Part shown: one piece after another, positions 10,506 to 18,821 of the stretch | Position numbering within the stretch: the stretch's first letter is position 1 | Layout: every line of letters starts with the position of its first letter | NCBI RefSeq assembly: GCF_014203895.1 | Contig: NZ_JACHJY010000005.1 | Coordinates: forward strand, 186,001 to 250,000 | DNA length: 64,000 bases | Direction of reading: 5' to 3' | Source of the DNA: Streptomyces nymphaeiformis | GTDB lineage: Bacteria > Actinomycetota > Actinomycetes > Streptomycetales > Streptomycetaceae | The notes under the pieces: model-generated | What the model was told of the DNA's origin: nothing | The model's database searches: none | What the model saw: only the letters and a program-made list of their open reading frames with translations | Position numbers and translations under genes: made by a program

Positions 10506-11117
10506 ATGGGTCTCTTCAGCCGCAAGAACAACGAGTCCGCCGTCGCCACCGCCGCCCTCCCGGTGGACCCGGCCCTCGCCGCCCTCACCGGCGACTACAC
10601 CATCGACCCGGCGCACAGCAGCATCGGCTTCACCGTCCGTCACGCGATGGTCACCAACGTCCGCGGCACCTTCGCCGAGCACGAGGGCGCGCTGAAGCTC
10701 GACGGCTCCGACCCCGGCGCCTCCACCGCCTCGATCGACGTCAAGATCGCCTCCATCGACACCGGCATCGGCGACCGCGACGGCCACCTGCGCAGCGGTG
10801 ACTTCTTCGACGCCGAGCAGTTCCCGCTGATGAGCTTCCGCTCCACGAGCGCCGAGCAGCTGGGCGGCGACAAGTACCGGATCACCGGCGACCTGACCAT
10901 CAAGGACGTCACCAAGCCGCTCGCCATCGACCTGGAGTTCAACGGCACCGCGACGGACGTCTACGGCAACGAGCGCGTCGGCTTCGAGGGCTCCGCCGAG
11001 ATCCTGCGCTCCGCCTGGGGCCTGACCTGGAACGCGGCCCTGGAGACCGGTGGCGTCATGGTCAGCGACAAGGTCAAGCTGAACTTCGACATCTCCGCCA
11101 TCAAGAACGCCGCCTGA
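10506..11117 (+). CDS. YceI family lipid-binding-fold protein
   Basis: 203 residues from ATG 10506, with AAGGAG 7 bases upstream. The YceI signature runs from GDYTIDPAHSSIGFTVRHAM (about 28-47) through GTFAEHEGALKLDG, SIDTGIGDRDGHLRSGDFFD, and FRSTS to GDLTIKDVTKPLAIDLEF. This fold is a lipocalin-like barrel that holds isoprenoid or other amphiphilic ligands. There is no signal peptide; the N-terminal 25 residues (GLFSRKNNESAVATAALP) are polar, so the protein is probably cytoplasmic, as in many actinobacterial homologues often controlled by MarR regulators. Physiological ligand unknown. Confidence 0.92.
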   Translation: MGLFSRKNNESAVATAALPVDPALAALTGDYTIDPAHSSIGFTVRHAMVTNVRGTFAEHEGALKLDGSDPGASTASIDVKIASIDTGIGDRDGHLRSGDFFDAEQFPLMSFRSTSAEQLGGDKYRITGDLTIKDVTKPLAIDLEFNGTATDVYGNERVGFEGSAEILRSAWGLTWNAALETGGVMVSDKVKLNFDISAIKNAA

Positions 11118-11142
11118 CCCCTTCCGGGAACCTCCGGACACA

Positions 11143-11184
11143 CGAGCGCGCCCGCCCTCCGCAGCAGCGGAAGGCGGGCGCTCG
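11143..11184. terminator. Terminator between convergent genes
   Basis: Long imperfect hairpin, CGAGCGC...CCGCCCTCCGC paired with GCGGAAGGCGGGCGCTCG, between the YceI stop (11117) and the minus-strand hydrolase stop (11198). Confidence 0.75.
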
Positions 11185-11197
11185 GCGTTCGTCGTGA

Positions 11198-12346
11198 CTA
11201 CAGGCCGGCCGCCGCCTCGACGACGGCCGGGATCAGGCGGTCGTTCTCGGGGGCGCCCGGGCCGGACATGAAGCCGAAGCGGCGGCGGGCGTAGCTGTAG
11301 GCGAGGCCGGTGGCCGGGTCGGCGAAGGCCTGGGAGCCGGGGGCGCCGCTGTGGCCGATCGCACCGGGACCGAGCGACGGGTGGCGGGTGGCGAGCGGGA
11401 CAAAGCCGAGGCCGAAGGCGTTCTCGCTGCCGGTGACGAGGTCGGTGCCCCGGGAGTGGATCCGGGCGAACTCGGCCAGGGTGTCGGGCGCGAGCAGCGG
11501 GGCCCGGCCGTCGAGCTCGCCCGCGACCGCCGCGTACATCCGGGACAGGCCGCGGGCGGTGCCGACGCCGCCGCCGGAGAGCGGCGACTTCGCGTGGACG
11601 GTCCGGGAGTTGCCGTACGCGACGAGGTCGAACGGCGGCTCGGCGTGGGCGTTGAAGGCGATGGCCGTCAGGCTGTCCGGCTTCAACGGGTTCTCGGCGA
11701 GGAACGCCTGCTGGGCCGGGGTGGGCCGCATCGGCAGGGCCGTGCGGAAGCGGGGTTCGAGCTCCTCGGGGAGGCCCAGGTAGTAGTCGAGGGCGTACGG
11801 GGCGCGGACCCGCTCCTCGAACAGCTCGTGGACCGTGCGGCCGGTGGCCCGCAGCACCACCTCGCCGACCAGGGAGCCGAAGACCACCGCGTGGTAGCCG
11901 TGGCCGGTGCCGGGCTCCCAGAAGGGGCGCTGGCCGGCGAGGCGCGCGGCGATCAGGCGGTCGTCGGAGGCCTCCTCCATCGAGAGGCCTCCGTCGGCGC
12001 CGATCAGTCCGGCACGGTGGGAGAGCAGCTGCCGCAGGGTGATCCCCTCCTTGCCCTCGGCGGCGAACTCGGGCCACCAGGAGGCGACTTCGCGGTCCAG
12101 GTCGAGGACGCCCTCCTGGACGAGGAGGGCGGCGACCAGGGCCGCGGCGCCCTTGGAGGAGGAGTAGAGCGCGAGCAGGGAGTCGCCGTCGACGCCGTCA
12201 CCGCCCCACAGGTCGACGACGAGCCGGCCGTGGTGGTGGACGGCGAGCTGGGCGCCGCCGTCCCGCGCCTCGTCCGCGGCGATCTCCGCGAACACCTCCC
12301 GTACGGACTCGAATCCGGGCTCCACCGTGCCGTGGACGTCGGACAT
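11198..12346 (-). CDS. Serine hydrolase of the class C beta-lactamase / family VIII esterase type
   Basis: 382 residues, no signal peptide, so probably cytoplasmic and more likely an esterase than a periplasmic beta-lactamase. The nucleophile motif S-x-x-K appears in ALYSSSKGAAAL (about residue 70), the Y-x-N-like tyrosine motif in LVAYGNSRTVHA, and the KTG-equivalent near the C-terminus in GAIGHSGAPGSQAF. The loop HRAGLIGADGG is also typical. Family VIII enzymes hydrolyse short-chain esters and sometimes beta-lactams. The gene stands alone between a terminator and a short membrane-protein gene on the same strand, 31 bases downstream of that gene. Confidence 0.9.
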   Translation of the reverse strand: MSDVHGTVEPGFESVREVFAEIAADEARDGGAQLAVHHHGRLVVDLWGGDGVDGDSLLALYSSSKGAAALVAALLVQEGVLDLDREVASWWPEFAAEGKEGITLRQLLSHRAGLIGADGGLSMEEASDDRLIAARLAGQRPFWEPGTGHGYHAVVFGSLVGEVVLRATGRTVHELFEERVRAPYALDYYLGLPEELEPRFRTALPMRPTPAQQAFLAENPLKPDSLTAIAFNAHAEPPFDLVAYGNSRTVHAKSPLSGGGVGTARGLSRMYAAVAGELDGRAPLLAPDTLAEFARIHSRGTDLVTGSENAFGLGFVPLATRHPSLGPGAIGHSGAPGSQAFADPATGLAYSYARRRFGFMSGPGAPENDRLIPAVVEAAAGL

Positions 12347-12376
12347 GATCTTTCCCCCCGTGGTCTCTTGTCGCGG

Positions 12377-12829
12377 TCAGACAGCAGAACGATCAAGGGG
12401 CCGAATCCCTTCCCGCTCACGGGGGTTCGACACGATTCCGTTCTTCCCGCCCCCGGACGAGCTCGCGAAGAGGAGTCCGGCGGTGACGAGGAGCGTCACC
12501 CCGGTGGCGGCGTGGACGCCGAGCGCGGTGGCGTACGGGCCGCCGTAGGTGATGACGGTGGTCGCGTCGCCGAAGGGGGCGATCGCGAAGAGCAGCAGGA
12601 CCCAGGCCAGCGCACGGCGGTGGCCGAGCGCGAGGAGGGCGAGGACGACCACGCCGTCGGCGAGGTCGCGGAAGGCCTTGAGCCAGAAGTATCCGGCGGC
12701 GTCGCCCTGGGGCCAGGCGGGGATGCCGTAGCCGGCGGCGGCGGTCTCGGGGTCGAGGAGGAACTGCGAGCCGAACGAGAGGCAGAAGAGGCCGATGAGG
12801 ACGGAGAGGACGGTGGCGAGGCGGCGCAT
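12377..12829 (-). CDS. Small four-helix membrane protein (DUF4267-like)
   Basis: About 150 residues with four hydrophobic segments (around 5-20, 50-68, 72-88 and 103-122). The signature WPQGDAAGYFWLKAFRDLADG between helices one and two resembles DUF4267 proteins, whose function is unknown. I prefer ATG 12829 (MRRLATVL); a GTG two codons upstream is equally possible because GGGGGA precedes both. The C-terminal tail (SSSGGGKNGIVSNPRERE) is polar. The promoter side carries several CTAGC-NNN-GCTAG palindromes, so expression is probably under a dedicated repressor. Confidence 0.8.
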   Translation of the reverse strand: MRRLATVLSVLIGLFCLSFGSQFLLDPETAAAGYGIPAWPQGDAAGYFWLKAFRDLADGVVVLALLALGHRRALAWVLLLFAIAPFGDATTVITYGGPYATALGVHAATGVTLLVTAGLLFASSSGGGKNGIVSNPREREGIRPLDRSAV

Positions 12830-12856
12830 GGTCACGGATTCCCCCAAGGCATCGAT

Positions 12857-12920
12857 CTAGCGTTGCTAGGACTGACAGCAACGCTAGACCTAGCGCCGCA
12901 CTCTTGTCTAGCGATGCTAG
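12857..12920. promoter_or_regulatory. Cluster of CTAGC-N3-GCTAG palindromes
   Basis: Two perfect palindromes, CTAGCGTTGCTAG (12857-12869) and CTAGCGATGCTAG (12908-12920), start 51 bases apart. The first is also mirrored by AGCAACGCTAG at 12877-12887, and a further half-site CTAGCG follows. They lie between the DUF4267-like gene and the divergent sliding-clamp gene. This looks like a multi-site operator for a dimeric repressor of TetR/MarR type. No such regulator is adjacent. Confidence 0.65.
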
Positions 12921-13016
12921 AAAACGGAGGTGCCGGGCGCCGTGGCCACCCACGACGGGAGCGCCCGAACCCGCTGGTCAACGCCGTTGTCAGTGGCGGC
13001 CGCTAGCGTCGTCGGC

Positions 13017-14120
13017 ATGGAATTGCGTATCGACAGCGCCGTGTTGACCGACGCCGTGGCCTGGGCCGCGCGCGTCCTGCCCGCCCGCTCCCCCATGCCC
13101 GTGCTCGGCGGGCTGCTCCTGGAGGCGGCGGACGGCGGACTGCGCGTCTCGGGCCTCGACCACGAGGCCTCGGCCCGCGTCGAGGTCGAGGCCGACACCG
13201 CCGTCGAGGGCCGGGCCCTGGTCCTCGGCCGGCGCCTGCTCGACATCTGCAAGGTGCTCCCCCGGGGCGCCACCGAGCTCGCCGTGGAGGGCGCCCGGCT
13301 CTCGGTGACCTCGGGCGACGCCCGCTTCGGCCTCTCCCTGCTGCCGCTCGACGACTACCCCGCCGCGCCCGCGCTGCCCGAGGTGCGCGGGCTCGTCGAC
13401 GGGGACGCCTTCGCCGCCGCGGTCGGCCAGGTCGCCGTGGCCGCGGGCCGCGACGACTCGCTGCCCGTCCTGACCGGGATACGGCTCGCCCTGGACGGCG
13501 CCACGATGACGCTGGCCGCCACCGACCGCTACCGGTACGCGGTCCGCACCCTGGAGTGGAAGCCGGAGGCCGGCGCCTCCGAGGAGGGCGCGGACGTGGT
13601 CGTCCCGGCCCGCCGCCTCACCGAGATCGCCCGCTCCCTCGCGGGCACGGGCCCGGCGCGCCTCGCCCTCGACTCCGGCTCCCTCGGCTTCGAGAGCGGC
13701 GGCACCCGCACCACCACCCGGCTGCTCGACGGCCGGCTCCCCCGCCACGACAAGCTCTTCGCCCTCGGCGAGCACGCCCTCGCGGTCACCGAGCGGGCCC
13801 CGCTGACCGAGGCCGTCAAGCGGGTCGCGGTCGTCGCCGAGGGCGACAGCCCGGTCCAGCTGACCTTCTCCCCCACCGCCCTGCACCTCCAGGCGGGGTA
13901 CGAGGACGACGTGGCGTCCCAGCGCCTGCCCGCCACGCTCACGGGCCCGGACTCCCTGACGGTCGCCTTCAACCCGGGCTACCTCCTGGACGCGCTGGGC
14001 TCCCTGGACGCCCCCGAGGTCCGCTTCCACCTCCTGGGCCCGGGCCAGCGCGCCCTCCTCACCGACGGCGCGAAGGAGACCCACCGCCACCTGCTGATGT
14101 CGGTGAAGCCGCTGGTGTGA
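13017..14120 (+). CDS. Second DNA polymerase III beta subunit (sliding clamp) paralogue
   Basis: 367 residues with the three-domain clamp layout: MELRIDSAVLTDAVAWAARVLP (domain 1), SLPVLTGIRLALDGATMTLAATDRYRYAVRTL (domain 2, with the conserved TDRYR) and FNPGYLLDALGSLDAPEVRF (domain 3). The real replication clamp normally sits beside dnaA at oriC; there is no dnaA, recF or gyr gene here, so this is an extra copy. The C-terminus ends HLLMSVKPLV rather than the usual YLVMPVRL, which touches the peptide-binding pocket region. No clear Shine-Dalgarno precedes ATG 13017. It may serve repair or a specialised polymerase. Confidence 0.88.
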   Translation: MELRIDSAVLTDAVAWAARVLPARSPMPVLGGLLLEAADGGLRVSGLDHEASARVEVEADTAVEGRALVLGRRLLDICKVLPRGATELAVEGARLSVTSGDARFGLSLLPLDDYPAAPALPEVRGLVDGDAFAAAVGQVAVAAGRDDSLPVLTGIRLALDGATMTLAATDRYRYAVRTLEWKPEAGASEEGADVVVPARRLTEIARSLAGTGPARLALDSGSLGFESGGTRTTTRLLDGRLPRHDKLFALGEHALAVTERAPLTEAVKRVAVVAEGDSPVQLTFSPTALHLQAGYEDDVASQRLPATLTGPDSLTVAFNPGYLLDALGSLDAPEVRFHLLGPGQRALLTDGAKETHRHLLMSVKPLV

Positions 14121-14131
14121 CCTCCGGCGGT

Positions 14132-15490
14132 CTAGAAGCCGCCTCCCCCGTCGAACCCTCCGCCTCCGCCGAAGTCACCGCCGCCGCCCCCGAAGTCGCC
14201 TCCGCCGAAGTCGCTCGATCCGAAGTCGCCGGAGCCGAAGTCGGCGCCGGAGAAGTCGCCGCCCTGGAAGTCCGCGCCGCCGTACTCGGCGGCGTAGGCG
14301 GGGGTGGCGAGCATGGAGCCGAGCATGGTGCCCACGAGGAGGCCGGGGAGCATGCCGCCGCCGAAGTAGCCGCCGGCCCAGGGGCCGTAGGCGGGGCCCG
14401 CCTCCCAGTAGGGGCGGCGGCCGGTGTCGGTGTCGACGGTCCGGGCCACCGGGTCGAGGCCGTCGTCGAGACGGGCGGCGTCGGCGGCGCAGACCGGGAC
14501 CTGGCGGGGGGCGCCGCCGGGCGGGGTCCAGGTCCGGTCGTCGGCGGCGGGGCCGTGCCGGGGGTCGAAGAAGCACGGCGGCCGGCGCTCGGGCAGCGGC
14601 CGGGACTCGCGGCGGGCGGCCAGGACCGCGAGGGAGAAGCGGCCGTCCTCCAGGGCCTGGGTGACGGCGCGGACCTCGTGCGGCCGGGTGACCGCGCCCA
14701 TGAGGGACTTGGCGCTGTCGTACGAGTCGAGGGCGCGCTCGTAGTCGGCGCGCATCGCGTCGTCGGCGCCGGGCTCGGCGGGGTGGAAGTCGAGGCGTTC
14801 GAGCTCCTCGCCGAAGGCGGTGATGTCCTCGTCGACGACGACCCGCAGCCGGTCGAGGGCGGCGCGCTCCTCGGCCTCCTTGCGGAGCCGGTTGCGGCGG
14901 ACGACGGCGTAGGCGGCCGCACCGCCCGCGACCACGACACCGCCGAGGACGACGAGCCCGGCGACGGGGACCCCGGAGTCGTTCGTCCCCACGGAGCCCC
15001 AGGAGGCGGGGGCGGAGCCGCGCATCACCGGCAGGGCCTGGTCGACGAAGTTGTTCAGCTCGGTGGCGGCGTCGGCGCCGGGCCGGCGCACCGAGGTGAC
15101 GAGGTTGTTCACGGCGTCCCGGGACAGCACCGTACGGTCGGCGCGGGCGTCGAAGCCGTTGCCGAGGCGGATCGCGTACAGACCGGTGATGCCGGTCTCC
15201 GTGCGGAGGTTCTGGAAGAGGTTCTCCGGCGGGAACTGCGCGTTCGCGGGGAGCACCGCCACGAAGAGCGGCTTGTCCGCGTCCTTGATCTTCTGCGCGA
15301 GGGCCTTGGCGTCGGCCGTGGAGAGCTGGCCGGCGGCCCCCGGGTCGACGTAGACCGGGCCCTGTTTCAGGGCGGCGGCCGCGTCGGACACGCCGGTGGC
15401 CCTGGCGCTCGCGAGGGGCGCCAGGACCAGCGACAGAAGCAGGAGCAGCCCGCCGAGGGCCGACCCTCTGGAAATCGCCCTGGTCCTCAT
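14132..15490 (-). CDS. Membrane protein with TPM-like extracellular domain and Gly/Asp/Phe-rich tail
   Basis: 452 residues. A signal peptide (about 1-30, ending SARA) leads to an alpha/beta domain (about 30-160) resembling TPM-type extracellular domains (YVDPGAAGQLSTADAKALAQ). A single membrane helix lies near 180-198 (VAGLVVLGGVVVAGGAAAYA) with RRNRLRK after it. A cytoplasmic helical part follows, then a hydrophobic glycine segment (YFGGGMLPGLLVGTMLGSML), and finally about 50 residues of repeats built from GADFGSGDFGSSDFGGG. Such tails are seen in TPM proteins of other bacteria. Function unknown. It is convergent with the sliding-clamp gene, 11 bases apart. Confidence 0.8.
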   Translation of the reverse strand: MRTRAISRGSALGGLLLLLSLVLAPLASARATGVSDAAAALKQGPVYVDPGAAGQLSTADAKALAQKIKDADKPLFVAVLPANAQFPPENLFQNLRTETGITGLYAIRLGNGFDARADRTVLSRDAVNNLVTSVRRPGADAATELNNFVDQALPVMRGSAPASWGSVGTNDSGVPVAGLVVLGGVVVAGGAAAYAVVRRNRLRKEAEERAALDRLRVVVDEDITAFGEELERLDFHPAEPGADDAMRADYERALDSYDSAKSLMGAVTRPHEVRAVTQALEDGRFSLAVLAARRESRPLPERRPPCFFDPRHGPAADDRTWTPPGGAPRQVPVCAADAARLDDGLDPVARTVDTDTGRRPYWEAGPAYGPWAGGYFGGGMLPGLLVGTMLGSMLATPAYAAEYGGADFQGGDFSGADFGSGDFGSSDFGGGDFGGGGGDFGGGGGFDGGGGF

Positions 15491-15533
15491 GGTTCGACGC
15501 TACCCGAACCGGACCGAACGAGACATAGCGGAA

Positions 15534-17150
15534 CTATTCGGCGGGGTCGATCCCGGCGCGCAGCAGACCGTACGTGAAGGCGTCCTCCAGGGCCTGCCAG
15601 GACGCGGCGATGACGTTCTCGCCGACGCCGACCGTGGACCACTCGCCGTTGCCGTCGCTGGTGGTGACCAGGACCCGGGTCGTGGACTCGGTGCCGTGGC
15701 GGCCCTCCAGGATGCGGACCTTGTAGTCGATCAGCTCGAACTTGGCGAGCTGCGGGTAGATCCGCTCCAGGCCGGTCCGGATCGCCCGGTCGAGGGCGTT
15801 GACCGGGCCGTTGCCCTCGGCGGTGGCGACGATCCGCTCGCCCTTGGCCCAGAGCTTCACGGTCGCCTCGTTGGCGTGGGTGCCGTCGGGCCGGTCCTCG
15901 ACGATCGCGCGCCAGGACTCCGTACGGAAGTAGCGGCGGGCCCGGCCCTCGGCCTCCTCGCGGAGCAGCAGCTCGAAGGAGGCGTCGGCGGCCTCGTACG
16001 TGTAGCCCTTGAGCTCGCGCTCCTTGACCCGCTCGACGACCCGGCCGACGAGCTCGCGGTCGCCGCCCAGGTCGACGCCGAGCTCCTTGCCCTTGAGCTC
16101 GATGGAGGCGCGGCCGGCCATGTCGGAGACGAGCATCCGCATGGTGTTGCCGACCAGCTCGGGGTCGATGTGCTGGTAGAGGTCGGGGTCCACCTTGATC
16201 GCCGAGGCGTGCAGTCCGGCCTTGTGGGCGAAGGCGGAGACGCCGACGTACGGCTGGTGGGTGGAGGGCGTGAGGTTGACGACCTCGGCGATGGCGTGCG
16301 AGATCCGCGTCATCTCGGCGAGGGCGCCGTCGGGGAGGACCTTCTTGCCGTACTTGAGCTCCAGGGCCGCCACGACGGGGAAGAGGTTGGCGTTGCCGAC
16401 CCGCTCGCCGTAGCCGTTGGCGGTGCACTGGACGTGGGTGGCGCCCGCGTCGACGGCGGCGAGGGTGTTGGCGACGGCGCAGCCGGTGTCGTCCTGGGCG
16501 TGGATGCCGAGGCGGGCGCCGGTGTCGGCGATGACGGTGGCGACGACGGCCTGGATCTGGGCGGGGAGCATGCCGCCGTTGGTGTCGCAGAGGATGACGA
16601 CGTCGGCGCCGGCCTCGTGCGCGGCGCGGACGACGGCCTTGGCGTAGTCCGGGTTCGCCTTGTAGCCGTCGAAGAAGTGCTCGCAGTCGACGAAGACGCG
16701 GCGCCCCTGGGAGGTCAGGTGGGAGACGGTGTCGCGGACCATCTCCAGGTTCTCGTCGAGGGTGGTGCGCAGGGCGAGTTCGACGTGCCGGTCGTGCGAC
16801 TTGGCGACCAGGGTGATCACCGGGGCGCCGGAGTCGAGGAGCGCCTTGACCTGCGGGTCCTCGGCGGCGCTGCCGCCGGCCCTGCGGGTGGCGCCGAAGG
16901 CGACGAGCTGCGCGTTCTTGAACGCGATCTCCTGCCGGGCGCGGGCGAAGAACTCCGTGTCGCGCGGGTTGGCGCCGGGCCAGCCGCCCTCGATGAAGCC
17001 CACGCCGAACTCGTCGAGGTGCCGGGCGATGGTCAGCTTGTCCGCGACGGTGAGGTTGATGCCTTCACGCTGCGCCCCGTCGCGCAGGGTCGTGTCGAAG
17101 ACATGGAAGCTGTCGTCGAGGCGCGAGCCCTCGGCGTTCTCCGTGGTCAT
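15534..17150 (-). CDS. cimA: Citramalate synthase (2-isopropylmalate synthase family)
   Basis: 538 residues from ATG 17150, preceded by AGGAGC. The HMGL-like TIM barrel shows FDTTLRDGAQREGINLT near the start, a metal site HAQDDTGCAVANT, and CTANGYGERVGNANL. The C-terminal LeuA allosteric/dimer-like domain covers about 400-530. In this subgroup the enzyme joins pyruvate and acetyl-CoA to form (R)-citramalate, a threonine-independent route to 2-ketobutyrate and isoleucine; a 2-isopropylmalate role is less likely because the length and C-terminal domain match the CimA/LeuA2 group. The candidate leader peptide and terminator at 17253-17374 suggest control by branched-chain amino acid supply. Confidence 0.88.
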   Translation of the reverse strand: MTTENAEGSRLDDSFHVFDTTLRDGAQREGINLTVADKLTIARHLDEFGVGFIEGGWPGANPRDTEFFARARQEIAFKNAQLVAFGATRRAGGSAAEDPQVKALLDSGAPVITLVAKSHDRHVELALRTTLDENLEMVRDTVSHLTSQGRRVFVDCEHFFDGYKANPDYAKAVVRAAHEAGADVVILCDTNGGMLPAQIQAVVATVIADTGARLGIHAQDDTGCAVANTLAAVDAGATHVQCTANGYGERVGNANLFPVVAALELKYGKKVLPDGALAEMTRISHAIAEVVNLTPSTHQPYVGVSAFAHKAGLHASAIKVDPDLYQHIDPELVGNTMRMLVSDMAGRASIELKGKELGVDLGGDRELVGRVVERVKERELKGYTYEAADASFELLLREEAEGRARRYFRTESWRAIVEDRPDGTHANEATVKLWAKGERIVATAEGNGPVNALDRAIRTGLERIYPQLAKFELIDYKVRILEGRHGTESTTRVLVTTSDGNGEWSTVGVGENVIAASWQALEDAFTYGLLRAGIDPAE

Positions 17151-17252
17151 GGCTGTGATGGCTCCTGTCGGATGTGGCTCCGGAAGGTATGGATCCACTT
17201 GCCCCCATTCTCACGCGTCGTCCGCTTCCGGCGTGGGTGGGGCCGGAAAACG

Positions 17253-17278
17253 AAAAAACCCCTCGCGGGTGCGAGAGG
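17253..17278 (-). terminator. Intrinsic terminator in the cimA leader (candidate attenuator)
   Basis: On the minus strand a stem (CCTCTCGC / GCGAGG around an ACCC loop, one bulge) is followed by a run of six U (AAAAAA at 17253-17258 on the plus strand). It lies between the small leader frame and the cimA start. U-tracts of this kind are rare in streptomycetes and usually mark attenuators. Confidence 0.7.
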
Positions 17279-17332
17279 TCTGCGCGCGGGTCTGGGGCAC
17301 GGTGTCCACTGCCGCGGGGGTCGTTCCGCGAT

Positions 17333-17374
17333 TCAGTGGCCACTGCGGACCGGCGCGCCGCTGCCGATAATCAT
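17333..17374 (-). CDS. Candidate leader peptide MIIGSGAPVRSGH upstream of cimA
   Basis: A 13-codon frame opening with two Ile codons (ATGATTATC) and ending in TGA, placed about 55 bases before the intrinsic terminator and 180 bases before cimA. There is no Shine-Dalgarno; TTGCTACCACGATG could place a -10-like element so that translation is leaderless. Arrangement matches ribosome-mediated attenuation, as for ilvB elsewhere in this window, but it contains fewer regulatory codons, so the call is tentative. Confidence 0.45.
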   Translation of the reverse strand: MIIGSGAPVRSGH

Positions 17375-17432
17375 CGTGGTAGCAAGCACGCCGGAAGTCT
17401 GGCACAGGTCCCGGATCAGATGGACGCCGGTC

Positions 17433-18746
17433 TCACGATACGGGCAGTCGATCTCGCTCCGACGGGGAACCGGTGGCGCCGACGCGCCCCAGGTCGATGT
17501 CCCGGGTCTCCCGCATCGCGAGGTAGACGACCAGGGAGACGGCCGCGCAGCCCGCCACGTACCAGGAGAAGCCCGACTCGACGCCGGCGTCCTTGAACCA
17601 GAGCGCCACGTACTCGGCGGTGCCGCCGAAGAGGGCGTTGGCGATCGCGTACGGCAGGGCGACGCCGAGGGCGCGGACGCCGGTCGGGAAGAGCTCGGCC
17701 TTCACGCAGGCGTTGATGGAGGTGTAGCCGGTGACGACGACGAGCGCGAGGAGGGAGAGGCCGAGGGCCGGCCAGAAGGAGCCCGCGTGCTTGAGCATCG
17801 TCAGGATCGGGACGGTGAGGAGGGTGGAGCCGAGCGCGAAGGTGATGAGGAGCGGACGGCGCCCGATCCGGTCGGACAGCCGGCCGGCGAGCGGCTGGAG
17901 GCAGGCGAAGACGATCAGGGCGCAGAAGGAGACCAGGGTGGCGGTCTGCTTGGGCAGTCCGGCGGAGTTGGACAGGTACTTGGTGAGGTAGGTGGTGTAC
18001 GTGTAGTACGCCACGGTCCCGCCCATGGTGAGCGCGACGACGAGGAAGGCCTCCCGCTTGTGCGCCCACAGGGCCTTGAGGGTGCCCCGGTCGCCGCTGT
18101 CGGCGCCGGAGCCCTCCTCGTACACCTCGGTCTCCAGCATGGTCCGCCGCAGGTAGAAGACGACGGCCGCGCCGAGGGCGCCGACGACGAACGGGATGCG
18201 CCAGCCCCAGGCGTGCAGGGCGTCGGCGGACAGGGTGTGCTGGAGGACGAGCAGCAGGCCGAGGCCGAGGATCTGGCCGGCGGTCATCGACACGTACTGG
18301 AAGCTGGAGGCGAAGCCGCGGTGGCGCGGGGCGGAGGCCTCGGTGAGGTAGGTGGCGCTGGCGGCGTACTCGCCGCCGACGGAGAGGCCCTGGAGGAGGC
18401 GGGCGACGAGGAGGACGACGGCGCCGCCGTACCCGGCGACGGCGTACGTCGGCGCGATCGCGATCAGGACGGCGGAGGCGGACATCAGGGTCACGGTGAG
18501 GGTGAGCGCCGCCTTGCGGCCCCTGCGGTCGCCGACCCGGCCGAGGAGCCAGCCGCCGACGGGGCGCATGAAGAAGCCGACGGCGAAGATGCCGGCGGTG
18601 TTCATGAGCTTGGCGGTGTCGTCGCCCTCGGGGAAGAAGGCCCCCGCGAAGTAGGTGGCGAAGCTCGCGTACACGAACCAGTCGAACCACTCGACCATGT
18701 TGCCGGCGGAGCCGACCCAGATCTTCTTCCAGTGCTCTCGTCCCAT
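17433..18746 (-). CDS. MFS transporter of the metabolite:H+ symporter (MHS) family
   Basis: 437 residues with 12 predicted membrane segments. The MHS/KgtP-type N-terminus is clear: NMVEWFDWFVYASFATYFA, then PVGGWLLGRVGDRRGRKAAL (the MFS loop 2-3 motif) and LLQGLSVGGEYAASATYLTE (motif in helix 5). Known relatives carry 2-oxoglutarate, citrate, proline/betaine or shikimate with protons; substrate not predictable. The gene is alone, downstream of the TetR gene on the same strand with a 75-base gap, and it ends just upstream of the cimA leader. Confidence 0.9.
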   Translation of the reverse strand: MGREHWKKIWVGSAGNMVEWFDWFVYASFATYFAGAFFPEGDDTAKLMNTAGIFAVGFFMRPVGGWLLGRVGDRRGRKAALTLTVTLMSASAVLIAIAPTYAVAGYGGAVVLLVARLLQGLSVGGEYAASATYLTEASAPRHRGFASSFQYVSMTAGQILGLGLLLVLQHTLSADALHAWGWRIPFVVGALGAAVVFYLRRTMLETEVYEEGSGADSGDRGTLKALWAHKREAFLVVALTMGGTVAYYTYTTYLTKYLSNSAGLPKQTATLVSFCALIVFACLQPLAGRLSDRIGRRPLLITFALGSTLLTVPILTMLKHAGSFWPALGLSLLALVVVTGYTSINACVKAELFPTGVRALGVALPYAIANALFGGTAEYVALWFKDAGVESGFSWYVAGCAAVSLVVYLAMRETRDIDLGRVGATGSPSERDRLPVS

Positions 18747-18821
18747 GGGCAGGAACCGTGCCGGAGATCACGCGGGGGCAACAAGGGTGCAGCGCGCAAC
18801 GATCGGGAGTACTTGCGTGCG

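Noticed and set aside
14132..14300. Short repeated words (CGAAGTC/CCGGAG) that resemble a CRISPR or repeat array
   Set aside because: They are codons of the Gly-Asp-Phe tail of the membrane protein; spacing is irregular and there are no unique spacers or cas genes.
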